NCBI GenBank assembly: GCA_031310005.1 | Contig: CM062383.1 | Location: 1,550,001-1,614,000 of the forward strand | Length of the DNA: 64,000 nucleotides | Direction of reading: 5' to 3' | DNA from: Dactylellina haptotyla | Lineage: Eukaryota; Ascomycota; Orbiliomycetes; Orbiliales; Orbiliaceae | Part shown: positions 12,858 through 26,907 of the stretch, one piece after another | Layout of the letters: every line of letters starts with the position of its first letter | Position numbering within the stretch: the stretch's first letter is position 1 | The notes under the pieces: model-generated | Told to the model about the DNA's origin: nothing | What the model saw: only the letters and a program-made list of their open reading frames with translations | Database searches by the model: none | Program-made: the position numbers and the translations under genes

Positions 12858-14228
12858 CTACTTAGTGCTTTCGTTTAGCTGGTCGTTGTCGACTTCTTGA
12901 ATGTCAAGTCGCATCTCAATTTGATGACCATCTAAAGGCGTTTGATCAGGCTGGAATGCTAAGGGTATAGCATGCGGCTCCTTTTCATCAAGCTCCTGCT
13001 TCGTTTCATCAGACACAGTGATGGGTTCTTCTCCCGGGAACACGAATAAAGGAAAATCCTCTTGTATTCCGTCGATTGTGACTTCCAACTGGGAAGGTTC
13101 CGACTTCTCACCCCTTTCTTCATCTGTAGCCCTCGGTTTTGCTTCATCGTTTAATATAACAGGAACATCGCCTTCCTCATCCTGAGGATAATCCATATCC
13201 TGATCTATATCATCTTCGAGATCAGAATCGTGTCCTGTTGAAATTCTGTTATCGGTTTCCATCCTGTTCAAATCGTTTCCATCTTCAGCCACTATCCCAT
13301 CATAACCTCCATTTATCGTACTGGGTATTGTGAGATTGTCCTCCGGAATTAGATTATACTTGTCAGATACTATTCGGAAAAACTGTAAAAGTTCATTAGG
13401 AAATCACGTGCGAAAAGGATATGATGAGACATCACTCACCACATAGAGACCGTGTTCGTTTTCGACATCCCAGAAGACGCTTCTATGTAAGAACCAGGCA
13501 TGAGCAAATATCCTATAGAGACGACGAAATATGCTAGAAAGTTGTTTGGTTCCATTGGCGTTAATATTAAGCCTGCTTGGGAAGTGCTTCGTAGAGCAGA
13601 GGGTACTAGCAGCGTGGTCGAGGGTATGCACAGAATAGTCCATTGCGCAACAAGACCGCGGAGGGTCATGAACGGCGCAAAGGTACTGCCAAAGAGAAGC
13701 ACGCATTTCCGGGCATGTCTCCTCTGTGCAATTGTCTCCGAGAAGGCCAACAACAAGATGATTGAGATCACGTGTAAGGCGCCGGGTTAGTTCATAGCAC
13801 CACATCCAATCATCGATGCCTTCAGGGCATGTGGCAACTCGTTCACAATCCTTCCGTGAGAGCGGAATTACGTGTTCCGAGTCTGGTGGGTTCGTAATCG
13901 AAGAAAGTAGCGCGGCGAGATGTTCTTGGAGCTGAAAGGCGGAGTCCAGCTCCGAGAGGGGAACTAAAGGCGGCCCAAGTATATCCTTGGCTTTGGAACC
14001 TTTTCGAATGCGACGGTTTCCGACTGTAGAAGCAGATATTTGTGCATTTTGAATCGAAGGCGAAGAAGGAGTGGGCATAAATGAAGGAGAAGTGGGATTG
14101 GAGAGATCCTCAACAGGAGGCGGCGGGGATGGAAGACGAGGTGATGTTGGGATGTTGGCAGTAGGCAATGCAGTGGGAGCCGTCGATATCGAGATTGGAA
14201 CGTGGTCAGAAGCACTAGCCGGAGACAT
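12858..14228 (-). CDS. MOB3/phocein (MOB4) family protein, STRIPAK component
   Basis: Mob-domain adaptor expected in the striatin-interacting phosphatase and kinase complex, which in filamentous ascomycetes controls hyphal fusion and fruiting-body development. Exons 14228-13440 and 13382-12858; 437 residues. Residues about 1-75 are Pro/Ser-rich and disordered. The Mob domain begins near KAKDILGPPLVPLSELDSAF, followed by WQYLCAVHDPPRSCCAMDYS, HTLDHAASTLCSTKHFPSRL, FRRLYRIFAHAWFLHRSVF and, after the intron, KYNLIPEDNLTIPS. This CAMDY/HTLD pattern fits MOB4/phocein rather than MOB1. About 145 acidic residues follow the domain. The start at 14228 is chosen because the frame upstream of it is unconserved, although the frame is open to 14366. 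Convergent with SMC2, only about 170 bases between stops. Confidence 0.9.
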
Positions 14229-14677
14229 AATGGAACCCGATCTCCAATGGTGTGAGATGATACCTGAGAGCCAGGCTGAAACCTGCCACGAATTGGTCGA
14301 ATGTTCGAGGTGGAAAGCACGAAGGGGTGAAGTTGGTGGACGAGCAGCTAAACGCTCGTGCGCCAACGAGCTGCAACGCTAAGACACTCGGCGCTACAGC
14401 GCGCAACAGGAACCCACCACCATGCAACATCGGCTTCGCACCTAAGTATACATATATTCTAGATATTCAATCCATCCATTGGCTTGAACGTTCCGTACCC
14501 AAGTGGATATAATACCCAGCCATCTAGCGCGAAACGGAGCTAAAAGGATTTCCCAAAACATGGTCGTTCCCGGTCAGCAGAATCCCTTTCAGTCCAGAAG
14601 CCTCCAGCACACATCCTGATAGGTCGAAGCGGGAAGTAGCTACCTCCTACTAGTTTGTCTCTCTCTAATATATCATC
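14229..14677. promoter_or_regulatory. Divergent promoter region MOB3/GCP2
   Basis: About 450 bases between two divergent start codons. No defined operator was recognised; the frame on the minus strand to 14366 stays open and might add 46 residues to the MOB3 protein if an upstream ATG is used. Confidence 0.45.
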
Positions 14678-17648
14678 ATGTCCTACCGAACATCTCGCCA
14701 AGGTTTCCCGCGGGAACTCTCTGCTGGGACTGGGACCTCTGGTCGCGCTTCCGCCCCTCCATCTGAGAGTCCCGTTTCCCCGAGGTCTCGTCGAACAGGC
14801 ACAACATTTCCCTCACAGGGCGGTTCCTCCACTAGCACTTCGCGATCCCATAACTCAGCTTCACATATCTCGAGTAACCCTTCGAGGGTAGACCGTAGGA
14901 TAACTACCACAACGACTACAACAACAACCGCAAATACGGCCCTCCTCGTCACAAAGGCTAAACAAGCCGACGTGAGAGCTAATAATGGAGCACAGGGTAG
15001 ATCCCAATCAAGGGCTGGATTAACGCACTCAACTGGTCAAAATAACCGTGTAGTAGGTACGTACATTCTGTTACTCCCTTTCATGTCCCCTCAACGACAA
15101 TGCAGCAGCACCCTATTAATCTAACCATTAGTCTCTTGGTCGTCCGAAGTCTGTTTGAAGCAACATACTTCTGCCCCTCTCGCCTCCAGGGTCACCTACC
15201 CACCTCTTACTTCATCAATACAGACAGCTAAAGGGAATCTATCACTTGAAAAAATGAACACTGATGCACAGGAGGCTTCGATCATCGAAGATTTGCTCTT
15301 TTGCTTTATGGTATGTCTAAATTTAACATTTTTGCATCTGCATCATTACTAGAGCCATAATCAAAATTTTGCTCCCTGCTTGAAAGGGCAATTGAATCAG
15401 GGAAGCAGAACTAACATATTATTTGAAACTAATGTTAGGGACTCGAAGGCCAATATATTCGGTTTAAAGAAGAATACAATCCAGCAAATGAAGCCGAGCG
15501 TCTTGCGGGTCCACAATTCAGACTTCCTCTCGGTCTCGAACCTAATATAAAAGATACCCTTGTGGTTTTACTGAAGATCGCAAAGCATTATGCTGCACTT
15601 GATGCGTTCATCGAAGTGCAATCGAGAGATGAATTCGGGGCTGTAAACCACGCCCTCTGCTCTGCCATTCGAAAGCTACTGAAAGATTACCTCATTCTTA
15701 TCGCACAACTTGAACACCAATTCCTCTCCAACCCAACTTTTACCTTACACACGCTCCATCTTAGCATGATTTCCGTTGGTCATACTCTGTCACAAATATA
15801 TTCCTTAGCACAGGAAATTCTTAGGAGGAACTCACTCCTTGAGGACGACGATTTGGATTCTGTGGAAGACGATGTTGAAATGCTTCTCGAGTCGCTTCGA
15901 GACGGGGCAAACATCGCCGGGGGAGCACCAGTTATGGGTAGGAAAATTTGTAAAGGCGGGGCGGTTTTGGCCCTAATCACGAATCGCCTCAGTTCAATGG
16001 CAGGAGACCCTGCCACAAGGAATTTACTCGAATATCTACTTCGTCAATCCTCAATGCCATATATGGTAATGCTAAATGAATGGCTTCACCACGGTGTCAT
16101 CAAAGATGCACATGCTGAATTTTTAGTCAAAGAGACTAAATCTATACGCAGAGAGAAGTTAGAAGAAGACTACACCGACGAATATTGGGATAAACGCTAT
16201 ACTCTCCGACATAATGATGTGCCCCCACAACTAGAAGCTGTCAAGGAAAAAGTCTTGCTGGCTGGGAAATATCTAAACGTTGTCCGAGAGTGCGGGGGCG
16301 TTGATGTTAGCAAAGAAGTGAAAGACGTCCCGGCAACGTTCGATGATCCCAGGTAAGGTTTGTTGTCTAAGGGGTAGAACAAGCGTATGCACTAACTATC
16401 TTAAACTTGGTTCTATTTTAGCTTCCTCGACAACGTTAGCATGGCCTACGCACATGCAAATGAGTCGCTTCTGAATCTTTTGCTTACTACCCATGGCCTG
16501 CGTGCCCGACTTAGGTCGCTGAAACACTACTTTTTTCTTGATCAGTCTGATTTCTTTACTTATTTCCTTGAAATGGGGACGCCAGAACTGAGAAAACCCG
16601 CAAGAAATGTCAACGTAGCAAAACTTCAGTCACTTCTAGACCTTGCGCTACGGCAACCTGGGAGCATAGCTGCAAGCGACCCATTCAAGGAAGATGTTAG
16701 GGTTCAGATGAATGAGATTGGGCTAACCAAATGGCTAATGAGAATAGTTAGCGTGAGTGGCCTAGAAGACGGTTCTGCCCTTGTAGATGACCACCGCAAC
16801 GGGTCGGCTGCAGATGATGATAAAGGTATCATAGGCTTTAATGCTATGGAACTAGACTTTGCAGTCCCATTTCCACTGTCCTTGGTTATTTCCCGCAAAA
16901 CAATTCTTCGCTACCAGCTATTATTTCGCTATTTGTTGTCACTGCGGCATCTAGAAATTCTCTTGGTTGGTGCTTGGCAGGATCATACCAAAGTCGCATC
17001 CTGGAGACACCAGTCTCGGTTTATCTCAATTGAACGATGGAAAAGGGGCGCATTTACTCTAAGGGCGCGAATGCTCGTTTTTGTGCAACAACTTCTCTAC
17101 TTTTGCACAGCTGAGGTTCTCGAACCGAATTGGCATAATCTTCAAGAGAGGATCGGAAGTGTCAAAACGGTTGACGAGCTCATGCAGAACCACGTAGACT
17201 TCCTCGATACTTGTCTGAAAGAATGCATGCTTACAAACTCAAAGCTTTTGAAAGTATGTCAACACCGCATTCAATGCCTACCTCATCTAAGAGTGAATAC
17301 TAACTTCTTTCAATGAAATAGATACATGCAAAAATAATGCAAACATGCACCATGTTCGCATCCTACACCTCACATCTTTCCCGAGCATTGATATCTGCAG
17401 ATCCTAGTCTTAACGCTTCGATCAGCGAACACGGTACACTCGGTTCTGAAGACATGGTTAAAATAGACAAGCTCCGGGATAACCTCAAGAAATATGAGGA
17501 AAATTTTAGCAGACATCTAAAGATTCTCTTGGATGCTCTGAACTATTACGCAGCAACGGAAACGGTCGTTCTTTTAGGTCTATGCGCAAGACTCTCTACA
17601 GCAAACGATGGTAGTGCAGTAGTAAATGTTGGCCTTGAAGACCCCTGA
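14678..17648 (+). CDS. Gamma-tubulin complex component GCP2 (Spc97 family)
   Basis: Subunit of the gamma-tubulin small complex that nucleates microtubules at the spindle pole body. Exons 14678-15056, 15132-15310, 15439-16352, 16422-17253, 17322-17648; 876 residues. The first 150 residues are Ser/Thr-rich with a run of nine Thr and look disordered. The GRIP1 region begins near IIEDLLFCFMGLEGQYIRF and continues with YAALDAFIEVQSRDEFGAVN, RREKLEEDYTDEYWDKRYTL and GKYLNVVRECG. The GRIP2 region includes LRSLKHYFFLDQSDFFTYFL, TPELRKPARNVNVAKLQSLL, DFAVPFPLSLVISRKTILRY and HVDFLDTCLKECMLTNSKLL. The YNDKYWD-like and HNDVPPQLE blocks, with GKYLNVVRECG, point to GCP2 rather than GCP3. Divergent from MOB3. 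Confidence 0.94.
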
Positions 17649-18580
17649 GGGCTATCGAACGCTCGTTTGGTCTTCTTGTGAAAGGCTAAATCTATCGAGG
17701 AATTCTTGTCATTAATTTTTTGTGCTACACTAGACACAACCTCAAATTCACAAGAATTCTAGTTTCGCTAATTCTTACAACAGAAGTCAGCAATTATCTC
17801 TAGCTTGTTTAATTTGTATCATATATGTTTTACATGCACCTTCTATCCGAGGTCTTCTTCAGGTGTAAGATTTAAATACGAGCTTTCATTTTGAGATTAC
17901 AGCTGAAAAGTTCTAATTCTATCATGGGTTGCAAGATAGAACCACGCCTCAGTCGATTAAAATTCACATCGCAACAATTGATCGCCCAGGCAGGTTCCAA
18001 AATCACCATCTTATAAACCCAGAGAAGAGAATATGCATAGGTACTAAGTCTTAGCAGCAGCTCGACGAGTAATATCGCTATTCATAATATCTGATCAAGA
18101 GGAGTTTATCTATCAATCCTAGGACTATTCTGAGTACTGTGGGTTAGACGGGAACATATGTGCCAGTATAGTGCCCTATATATATATATACGAATTTACC
18201 AAGTGTTTGGTTTCTCTAACTATCGAAAAAAAAGACGTTTAATTTGGAAATCGAATAGAGTTTGCCGAGCCATGACTTTAATCGTGTGACGACCTCTCTG
18301 GCACATAAAACTTAACGATGTTTTATTGTGGTCCACTTTATTGTCGAATTGAGAGCCACCGAGTATCAAATCCCACATGTAAATCATCGAAAAGGAATTT
18401 ACTATGTTGTTATGACAAGTGCCAAGGGAGGAATGGGATTCATGTTAATTGACGTAGTTTTATCGATTTTTGAAAGGTCATGTTTTTAGGAAAAGGGAAA
18501 AGAAGAAAACCAAAACGAGACCCACGAACATAAGAAAGCGTCTTAGAAATTAATCATCCAGGGTATCATCGCCCTGAATT
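17649..18580. other. Convergent intergenic region GCP2/PGI
   Basis: About 0.93 kb between two converging stop codons, long for this gene-dense segment. It contains a TA run near 18178-18190 and otherwise moderately AT-rich unique sequence. I see no gene, snoRNA box pair or repeat in it. Confidence 0.5.
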
Positions 18581-20560
<1,980 letters not shown>

Positions 20561-21486
20561 TGTGTTTTTTTTTTTTTTTTTTTTCCCGGGGGTGGAATTG
20601 GAGTTGCGTGGCTCTTCTATACCTGAATATCAGGGTTCTCTAGATAATTCGATTGAGTGAGGCCGGGGGGAATAAGAAAAGAGTGATGACTACGATAGTC
20701 GAATCAATTGGAGGATCAATTGATATTTGCAATTTTCTGGCAGAACGGGAGGGAGCGTGTCCAGTGTTTCTTACTCGGGGTGCTGTATCGATAAGAAGAG
20801 GGGCAGAAGACAAATTTTGTTGGGTTTGTAACAAGCCGGGCTCTTGACAGCTATTTATGCCGTTTTCGATGCGAAGTGAGGCGGCAGCAAGCGGAAGATC
20901 ACTAAACCTAAGGCCAACGACGCTTGAGCTCCATCCAGGAACGGTAACCAGGGATAATTATGGATAAGTAATCAGAACATTCAATCACTGCTATACAAGT
21001 GAATGTTGAGATGCTCGGTATCTAAAGACTGAATTAGTTAGCTAGCTGTGCTAGCTACCCGCGCTACTATTAAATTTGGTTGGTTGGTTGGCGGGGCACA
21101 CAAAGCAACGACGTCATTGAATTGCATTGCATTGCAGGTGTTGGGTTGAGGAATGAGAGTCGTTCCGGTGGCGCAGGCAATTGTTCCGTGGCGGGTACGC
21201 TGCGGCGAGTGTGCGGCTAGCTCGACAACGTCACATGCAAAACACGCCAGCAAACAACAACGCACCCACCTGCGCGCGCGCGTTGGCCGACGGATCCCGT
21301 CGTCCATCGCTTCTTGCAATGTTCCTGAGTTCTCGTAACCAAAGCAAATACCCTCCCGAGTAGTATTCTTCTTATCCATACCACACGTTACCACCGTTGC
21401 CTCTACTCCTGTTGCCGCGCCGCGCCACCGCTTCGCTCTCTCGCTTGGTTCATCCTGACGACGAGTGATTGATCAATCCCTCGACA
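20561..21486. promoter_or_regulatory. Divergent promoter region PGI/MSP1
   Basis: About 0.93 kb between divergent starts. It holds a 20-base T tract at 20565-20584, short repeats (GGTTGGTTGGTTGG near 21077, ATTGCATTGCATTGCA near 21121) and a GCGC run near 21275. No defined operator recognised. Confidence 0.5.
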
Positions 21487-23109
21487 ATGTCGCATGCTGG
21501 TGCGAAACGCTCGACCAGAATCCTGACCGACATACTATTCATCGCGGCTGCTGTAAGTCAGATGGACCGCCACTACCCATAGTCCTATCTCTCTTTGTTT
21601 CTTTCCTTTTTGCCCTAAACATAATACTAAGGTTGTGCATGGGGGCCCACCGGAATCCAGCAGGTATCGGCCTACTTCCTCATAAAGTATGCCATGCGCC
21701 GTTTCGACCCCGAGGCGGACCAAAAGGAGGAGAATCGCAAGCGAAGTTCAGCTATTCTTCGAAGGCTCGACAACGCCGACGTAGACGCTGGTACTAAAAG
21801 GGATGTCAAACGGGCAGAATTGGTCCTCAACCCATACGAGCAAACCATCGCGATGGAAGTAGTGGCCCCCGAAGATATCCAAGTGTCTTTCGAAGGTAAA
21901 TGGGTGTATATATGCTATAAACCATCTGTCTTTCTAGATGAAAGGGAATGGCAAGCTCGAGCTAGAAATAGTAATTCTAACTCGTTCGCACTTAGATATT
22001 GGTGGCCTCGGCGATATCATTGAAGAGCTCAAGGAATCAGTAATATACCCTCTCACGGTGTATCTCTCCCTACCCCTTCAGCACTAGTCTTCATTGATAT
22101 ATTCCGTCATAAAACTAATGCACACCCTAGTCCTCACTTATTTTCTGACCATTCATCCTTATTGTCTGCGCCTAAGGGGGTCCTCCTCTATGGTCCGCCA
22201 GGCTGTGGTATGCAAGGATATTTGTTATCCATTTATCATTATTATTTGGCACAATACTCACAAATTTGATAGGTAAAACCATGCTCGCGAAAGCTTTGGC
22301 TCACGAATCCGGAGCTTGTTTTATAAACCTCCATATTAGCACATTAACAGAAAAATGGTACGGGGATAGTAACAAGCTGGTAGCTGCACTGTTTTCATTA
22401 GCACGAAAACTAGAACCAAGCATTATATTTATAGACGAGATTGATGCAGTCCTCCGAAGTCGCAGCAGCTCGGATCATGAAGCCAGTACCATGGTCAAAG
22501 CCGAGTAAGTAAAAAAAAAAAATTCAAAAAACAATCGCGCAGAATCCCATGTTATCTTTCGCCTTGGACTACAAGGAGAAAAATATGCAGACATGGGCAA
22601 GCTAGTTACCCTTTAAGAATCAAAATTTTTTAACTATTAAATTACACAGGTTTATGACACATTGGGACGGACTACTCTCCACTGTGGATCAACGACCCCC
22701 GCGAATCGTCGTCTTAGGTGCCACAAATCGTATCCAAGATATTGATGAAGCAATTCTTCGACGACTTCCTAAACGGTTTGCAGTTTCGTTGCCGAATGCG
22801 GAACAACGGAAGCGTATCCTGAAGATAATTTTGAAAGATACAAAGCTAGACACGACTGAGAGGTTCGATCTCGATGAGCTAGTGAAACGGACAGCTGGAA
22901 TGAGTGGAAGCGACATGAAAGAAACATGCAGGGATGCCGCTATGATCCCAATCCGAGAATACATAAAAGAAAAGAAAGCAAAGGGGGAAGAGCTCTTAAG
23001 TGTCAAACCTGACGAAGTGCGCGGTGTTAGAAATGACGATTTTTTCCGGAGAAAACAGGGGCTTTCATATTTCAGCCTACCGGACAGGTCTGTTGAAAGC
23101 CTAGGTTGA
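21487..23109 (+). CDS. MSP1: Msp1/ATAD1 AAA-ATPase of the mitochondrial outer membrane
   Basis: Membrane-anchored AAA protein that extracts mislocalised tail-anchored proteins from the outer mitochondrial and peroxisomal membranes. Exons 21487-21552, 21664-21895, 21996-22059, 22131-22207, 22273-22504, 22650-23109; 376 residues. A transmembrane segment lies at about residues 11-30 ([19 protein letters not shown]). Then [39 protein letters not shown], Walker A GPPGCGKT split by an intron near residue 145, [12 protein letters not shown], Walker [31 protein letters not shown] and a C-terminal lid helix domain. The third intron is assigned to start at GTATCT after ACGGT, which gives [20 protein letters not shown] as in the family. 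The last 20 residues are not conserved. Confidence 0.94.
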
Positions 23110-23388
23110 AAGCCTAGTTTTAAATTAGACTATATTCGATTTTGTATTCCATTGCGTGTATGTAAAAGACCCGGTGAGACCCATTCATTCTATGCAACCT
23201 ATAGCGAAAGCAGGAAGTCACAGAAAACCAATGTGGATATTCCTACCACATCCCATGCTGCGAAGCTTTGATGTCTTTCTTGTAGAATGACAGCGTACCT
23301 GACGCCGAAAATGTATATGCGTAAAATATATAGACCAAAACGAAGTAAATTTCAATAAAGACAGGTGAAAGTGCTCGTATAACATCCA

Positions 23389-23919
23389 TTATATTCCCTG
23401 GCGTTTCATTTCGAGGACAGTTGTAACCATCCGTTTGAAGCTGTCTTTGAATCGTCTGCGGAATCGTTCTCTCTTTAACCTTTTCTTTTTGAGACCAGGC
23501 CGTTCATAAAATCTTTGCGCTGCCGCATCTCTGGCGATAGAGTTTTCGGTACAAATTCTTTTAAGTTGCAAGAATGCACCCGCAACATCGCCCCCTCGAA
23601 CTGTAATGCTTCTCCCAGCAGTCGAGCCAAGTCTCGGAGGTAGTTTAGAAGCTGAAGGAGGGGGGACCGAGGAAGTACTGGGGTCTGGTGATGATAATGG
23701 AGCGGAATTTGAAGGCCAGCTGGGAAATAGCTGTTTCTCGAGGGGTTCTCCGTCCCGATTAGCTTGACGGTAAGATGCAGACGTTGATATCGAAGAGCGA
23801 ATGGTGATAAATTGGATCGGGATGGATTTAGGACGGATGAAATGAGGATAACCACTGGGTATTATTCCGGGAGGGAGGCGCAAAGCGCGGCAGAGGCCCT
23901 GTACGGCGGTAGTCGTCAT
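23389..23919 (-). CDS. MRP21: Mitochondrial small-subunit ribosomal protein bS21m (MRP21 family)
   Basis: Component of the mitochondrial small ribosomal subunit. Single exon, 176 residues from the ATG at 23919 (MTTTAVQGLCRALRLPPG); the open frame continues upstream to 24117 but that part is not protein-like. The C-terminal 75 residues carry the bS21 core: GRSITVRGGDVAGAFLQLKR, then ARDAAAQRFYERPGLKKKRL and RERFRRRFKDSFKRM. The N-terminal half is Ser/Pro-rich with a basic, low-acid start suited to mitochondrial import. It converges on MSP1 (279 bases between stops) and diverges from the RBM25-like gene. Confidence 0.92.
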   Translation of the reverse strand: MTTTAVQGLCRALRLPPGIIPSGYPHFIRPKSIPIQFITIRSSISTSASYRQANRDGEPLEKQLFPSWPSNSAPLSSPDPSTSSVPPPSASKLPPRLGSTAGRSITVRGGDVAGAFLQLKRICTENSIARDAAAQRFYERPGLKKKRLKRERFRRRFKDSFKRMVTTVLEMKRQGI

Positions 23920-24242
23920 GGTATCTGTGAATGTGACAATACCATCAGGATATTGATCGTTGGAAAACGGGATAAGAGGGGGGAAAAATTGAAGCGGGCT
24001 AAGTTGGAAACGGCGAGAAATTCGACTGGTCGTCACGTGAGTCGGAGTTGACATGAAAAAAACGGGCCAGCGCCATGACGCCGTCGCGCCTCCAACCCAT
24101 TCGGTATTTAACTCCAAGTACCAGAATTTCAGCGCATGCCGGCACTATCGTCAGTGCACTCTCCAATAAAACCTCGATAGGTTACAGCGCTATTTTATTT
24201 TCACGTCCCTGGAAAAGGCGCGTGGATCTCAGCTCGACTACG
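23920..24242. promoter_or_regulatory. Divergent promoter region bS21m/RBM25-like
   Basis: About 320 bases between divergent start codons. No operator recognised. Confidence 0.45.
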
Positions 24243-26907
24243 ATGTATCCTTACAACCGTGAGTCCTCCCCGAAGCCCACAAAAAGTTAGACGTATCTCA
24301 GGACCCAGCTAATCGTCTTCTCTCATTGACGGGTAGAAAATACATATGGCCGGCCACCAATGCAGATTCCCCCGGGGATGCAAATGCCTCCAGGCTTCAG
24401 TTTCCCTCCTGGAGTAAACCCTACTGGGTCAGCGCCCCCAAACTTCAACGCCCCGGGGGTTGCGCCTGTTCCAGGTATCACACCTCATAATGCACAAGCT
24501 AATGCTCCAAATCGCCCTGGTGTACCTGCCTTCACTCCGCCTGCTGGGCTACCCAATATCAACTTCAACGCACCTATCATCAGATTAGGAACTGTATCTA
24601 CCAAACAACAACCACTTCCCGGTACAGTTTCGCACACACAACCAACCGGCTCCTCTCATCTAGCCCCAGCCTCAAAAACACCGCTCAATTTAGCTTCAGG
24701 TGTATCCCTTTCTCGAGATTCTGCCTCTGGTTTCATGCCTCCAACCCTGGACGAGCAGGTCAAATCAGTCTTTGTTGGCTCACTTCCTCCCTTGTTCGAT
24801 GATGAATGGATTGAGCGCATCTTAAAGGTTGGTGTTCCTTAATACTGATTCGGTCTGCTACTTTTCTATTCAGCTAACTGATTTTGGGGGTGGCAAAGGC
24901 GGCTGGTCCAGTAAAACGGTGGATAAGAGTCTCAGATGAGAATGGAAATCCGAGGAGTTTCGGTTTCTGCGAATATGAGACCTTCGAAGGAGTTCTAGCT
25001 GCTGTTACAACACTTCATGGCTTAACGGTACCACATCCCGAGAACACCGGGAAAAAATATACTATCTCCGTATGTAATCCATAGAGCCCTAGGTTCATTA
25101 TTGTTGCTAAATATTGAGGCTCTATCGTTGCCTTCCGTTCCCCTTTAGGCCATTCATGACGAAAGGGCGGGAGAATACGTTGACAGGATTCGAGACCAAG
25201 AAGCTGCCAACCTTGAAAATGATAGCGGTGGATCTCCACACCCCACACCTCGGTACGAGCCTATTCGACTCGCGATCAATAGTATTATTTCTGAATATAC
25301 CGACCCTGATCGACAAGCAGAGGCCAAAATCCAAGACAAATCAGCGAATCTCCCTGGGACTGTAACTTCAGCCGATGACGAAACCAACAAGGTCGGCCAA
25401 GGGCAGCCAGAGGTAGTGACGATATCTCTAACTATTGATGACGAGTTAGCAGATATTCCGGCGGATATGCGGGAAACAGTATCAAAAGAAATCGCTGCTT
25501 TCCGAGAACGATCTAATCGTAGAGACATCGAAAGGATAAAGCGAGAAGAAGAGATCGAACAACAGGAGCGAGATCGCATGTCCGGTGCCAGAAGTTATCG
25601 CTTCGCCTCTCCCCCAGCTTCAGCACCAACTGGGCCGTCGGCTGGTTCGAACTCGGTTCCCGTTGGCCCTTCAAGGCTTCGTCCCGATCCTCTGTTTTCC
25701 GCCCCCACAGGCCCAGCTTCCCAAACCGTAAAGTTCGTCAACGGGTCCAATGCAAGTCGATTACCACAAGAGGACGATGATTCCGAAGCCTCTGATTCCG
25801 AATTAGAGCTCCGGAGAAAACACAAAAAGTCGCGCGAACTAGACGCAATATTCCTAGACCACGAACGTCGCTGGCTGAACAGAGAAAGGTCTCGCACATC
25901 AGCCATTGAAAGAGAGGCTACGAGAGACAAGGAAGATTTGCGGAGGGAGGAAATCGAACGGGGCGCGATGAGCCTACGGCTCTCAGAATGGAACGATGAT
26001 GTTGAAATAGAACGACGAGTGGAAGACTACTATATTGATCGTTCTCTATGGATAAGGAATAGAACACAATTCCGAGCTCGCGAGAAGGAGATGGATGCCC
26101 GAGACAAGGCCATCGAAGAACGTCTTCTCGATAATGAGAAGAAACAATCCGAGAGCGCCACTCCCTCTCTTCGCGAGAAGCCGACTTCAGTCGACTCGCA
26201 GCTTACAGGAAAGGAGATTCAACCCCGTATAAAACTGTCACTTGGAGCTTCGGTGCGTAGTAAAGCTATTGATGTAGCTCGGCCGCGACGCACCGTAGCC
26301 GACATTGAGGGTTTGTTGGAAGATGAAGAGGAGGATACAACGAAAACTCGAAGAGTATTGATTCCTATTCAATATGATGACACTACGGGAGCGGACGACG
26401 AATCAAGAGAAGAATTAGTTAAGGCTCTTGCACAAGAAATTCCGTCTGATAGAATCGGTCTATGGAATTGGACCGTCAATTGGGATTTCGTCGATGATTC
26501 CATGATCAAGGAAAAGCTCCAACCATTTGTGGAGAAAAAAATTGTAGAGGTATATAGGCGCCAGTTTTTCTAGTAGACATAGAAAGCCTTCGGAGCCCAG
26601 CAAACATCTCGCTAACCTCAAAGCTTCAATTTAGTATCTTGGAGTGCAAGAGCAAGAGCTCATTACATTCGTACTAGAACATATCAAAAAAAGAGGCTCG
26701 GCAGCAGACCTTGTTAAAGAACTCGAAATGGTAAACCAACATCCCGCAATCCCTCCTTTTTTTTTTGGTCTTTCGCACGTGCTTGAGATACTCTAACACA
26801 ATCGTTTACCTTAGGCCCTTGATGAAGATGCTGAGGTCCTTGTGAAAAAAATATGGCGCATGTTGATTTTCTTCTCCGAAGGTGAGAAGCGCGGACTAGT
26901 CACATAA
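24243..26907 (+). CDS. RBM25-like splicing factor (RRM and PWI domains)
   Basis: Nuclear U1 snRNP-associated splicing regulator. Exons 24243-24258, 24337-24827, 24899-25069, 25149-26549, 26635-26730, 26815-26907; 755 residues. The first exon codes only MYPYN plus one base. A Pro/Gly-rich N-terminus (PPGMQMPPGFSFPPGV) is followed by an RRM (KSVFVGSLPPLFDDEWIERI to NPRSFGFCEYETFEGVLAAV), a long charged Arg/Glu-rich middle with coiled-coil character (ERIKREEEIEQQERDRM), and a C-terminal PWI domain (IGLWNWTVNWDFVDDSMIKE, LQPFVEKKIVEYLGVQEQEL, LDEDAEVLVKKIWRMLIFFS). The ending EGEKRGLVT matches the animal RBM25 ending. A possible alternative last exon lies at 26965-27056 and is listed separately. 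Confidence 0.93.

Noticed and set aside
23920-24117. N-terminal extension of bS21m to 24117
   Set aside because: The upstream frame runs through the divergent promoter and is unlike a presequence; the ATG at 23919 gives a normal-sized protein.
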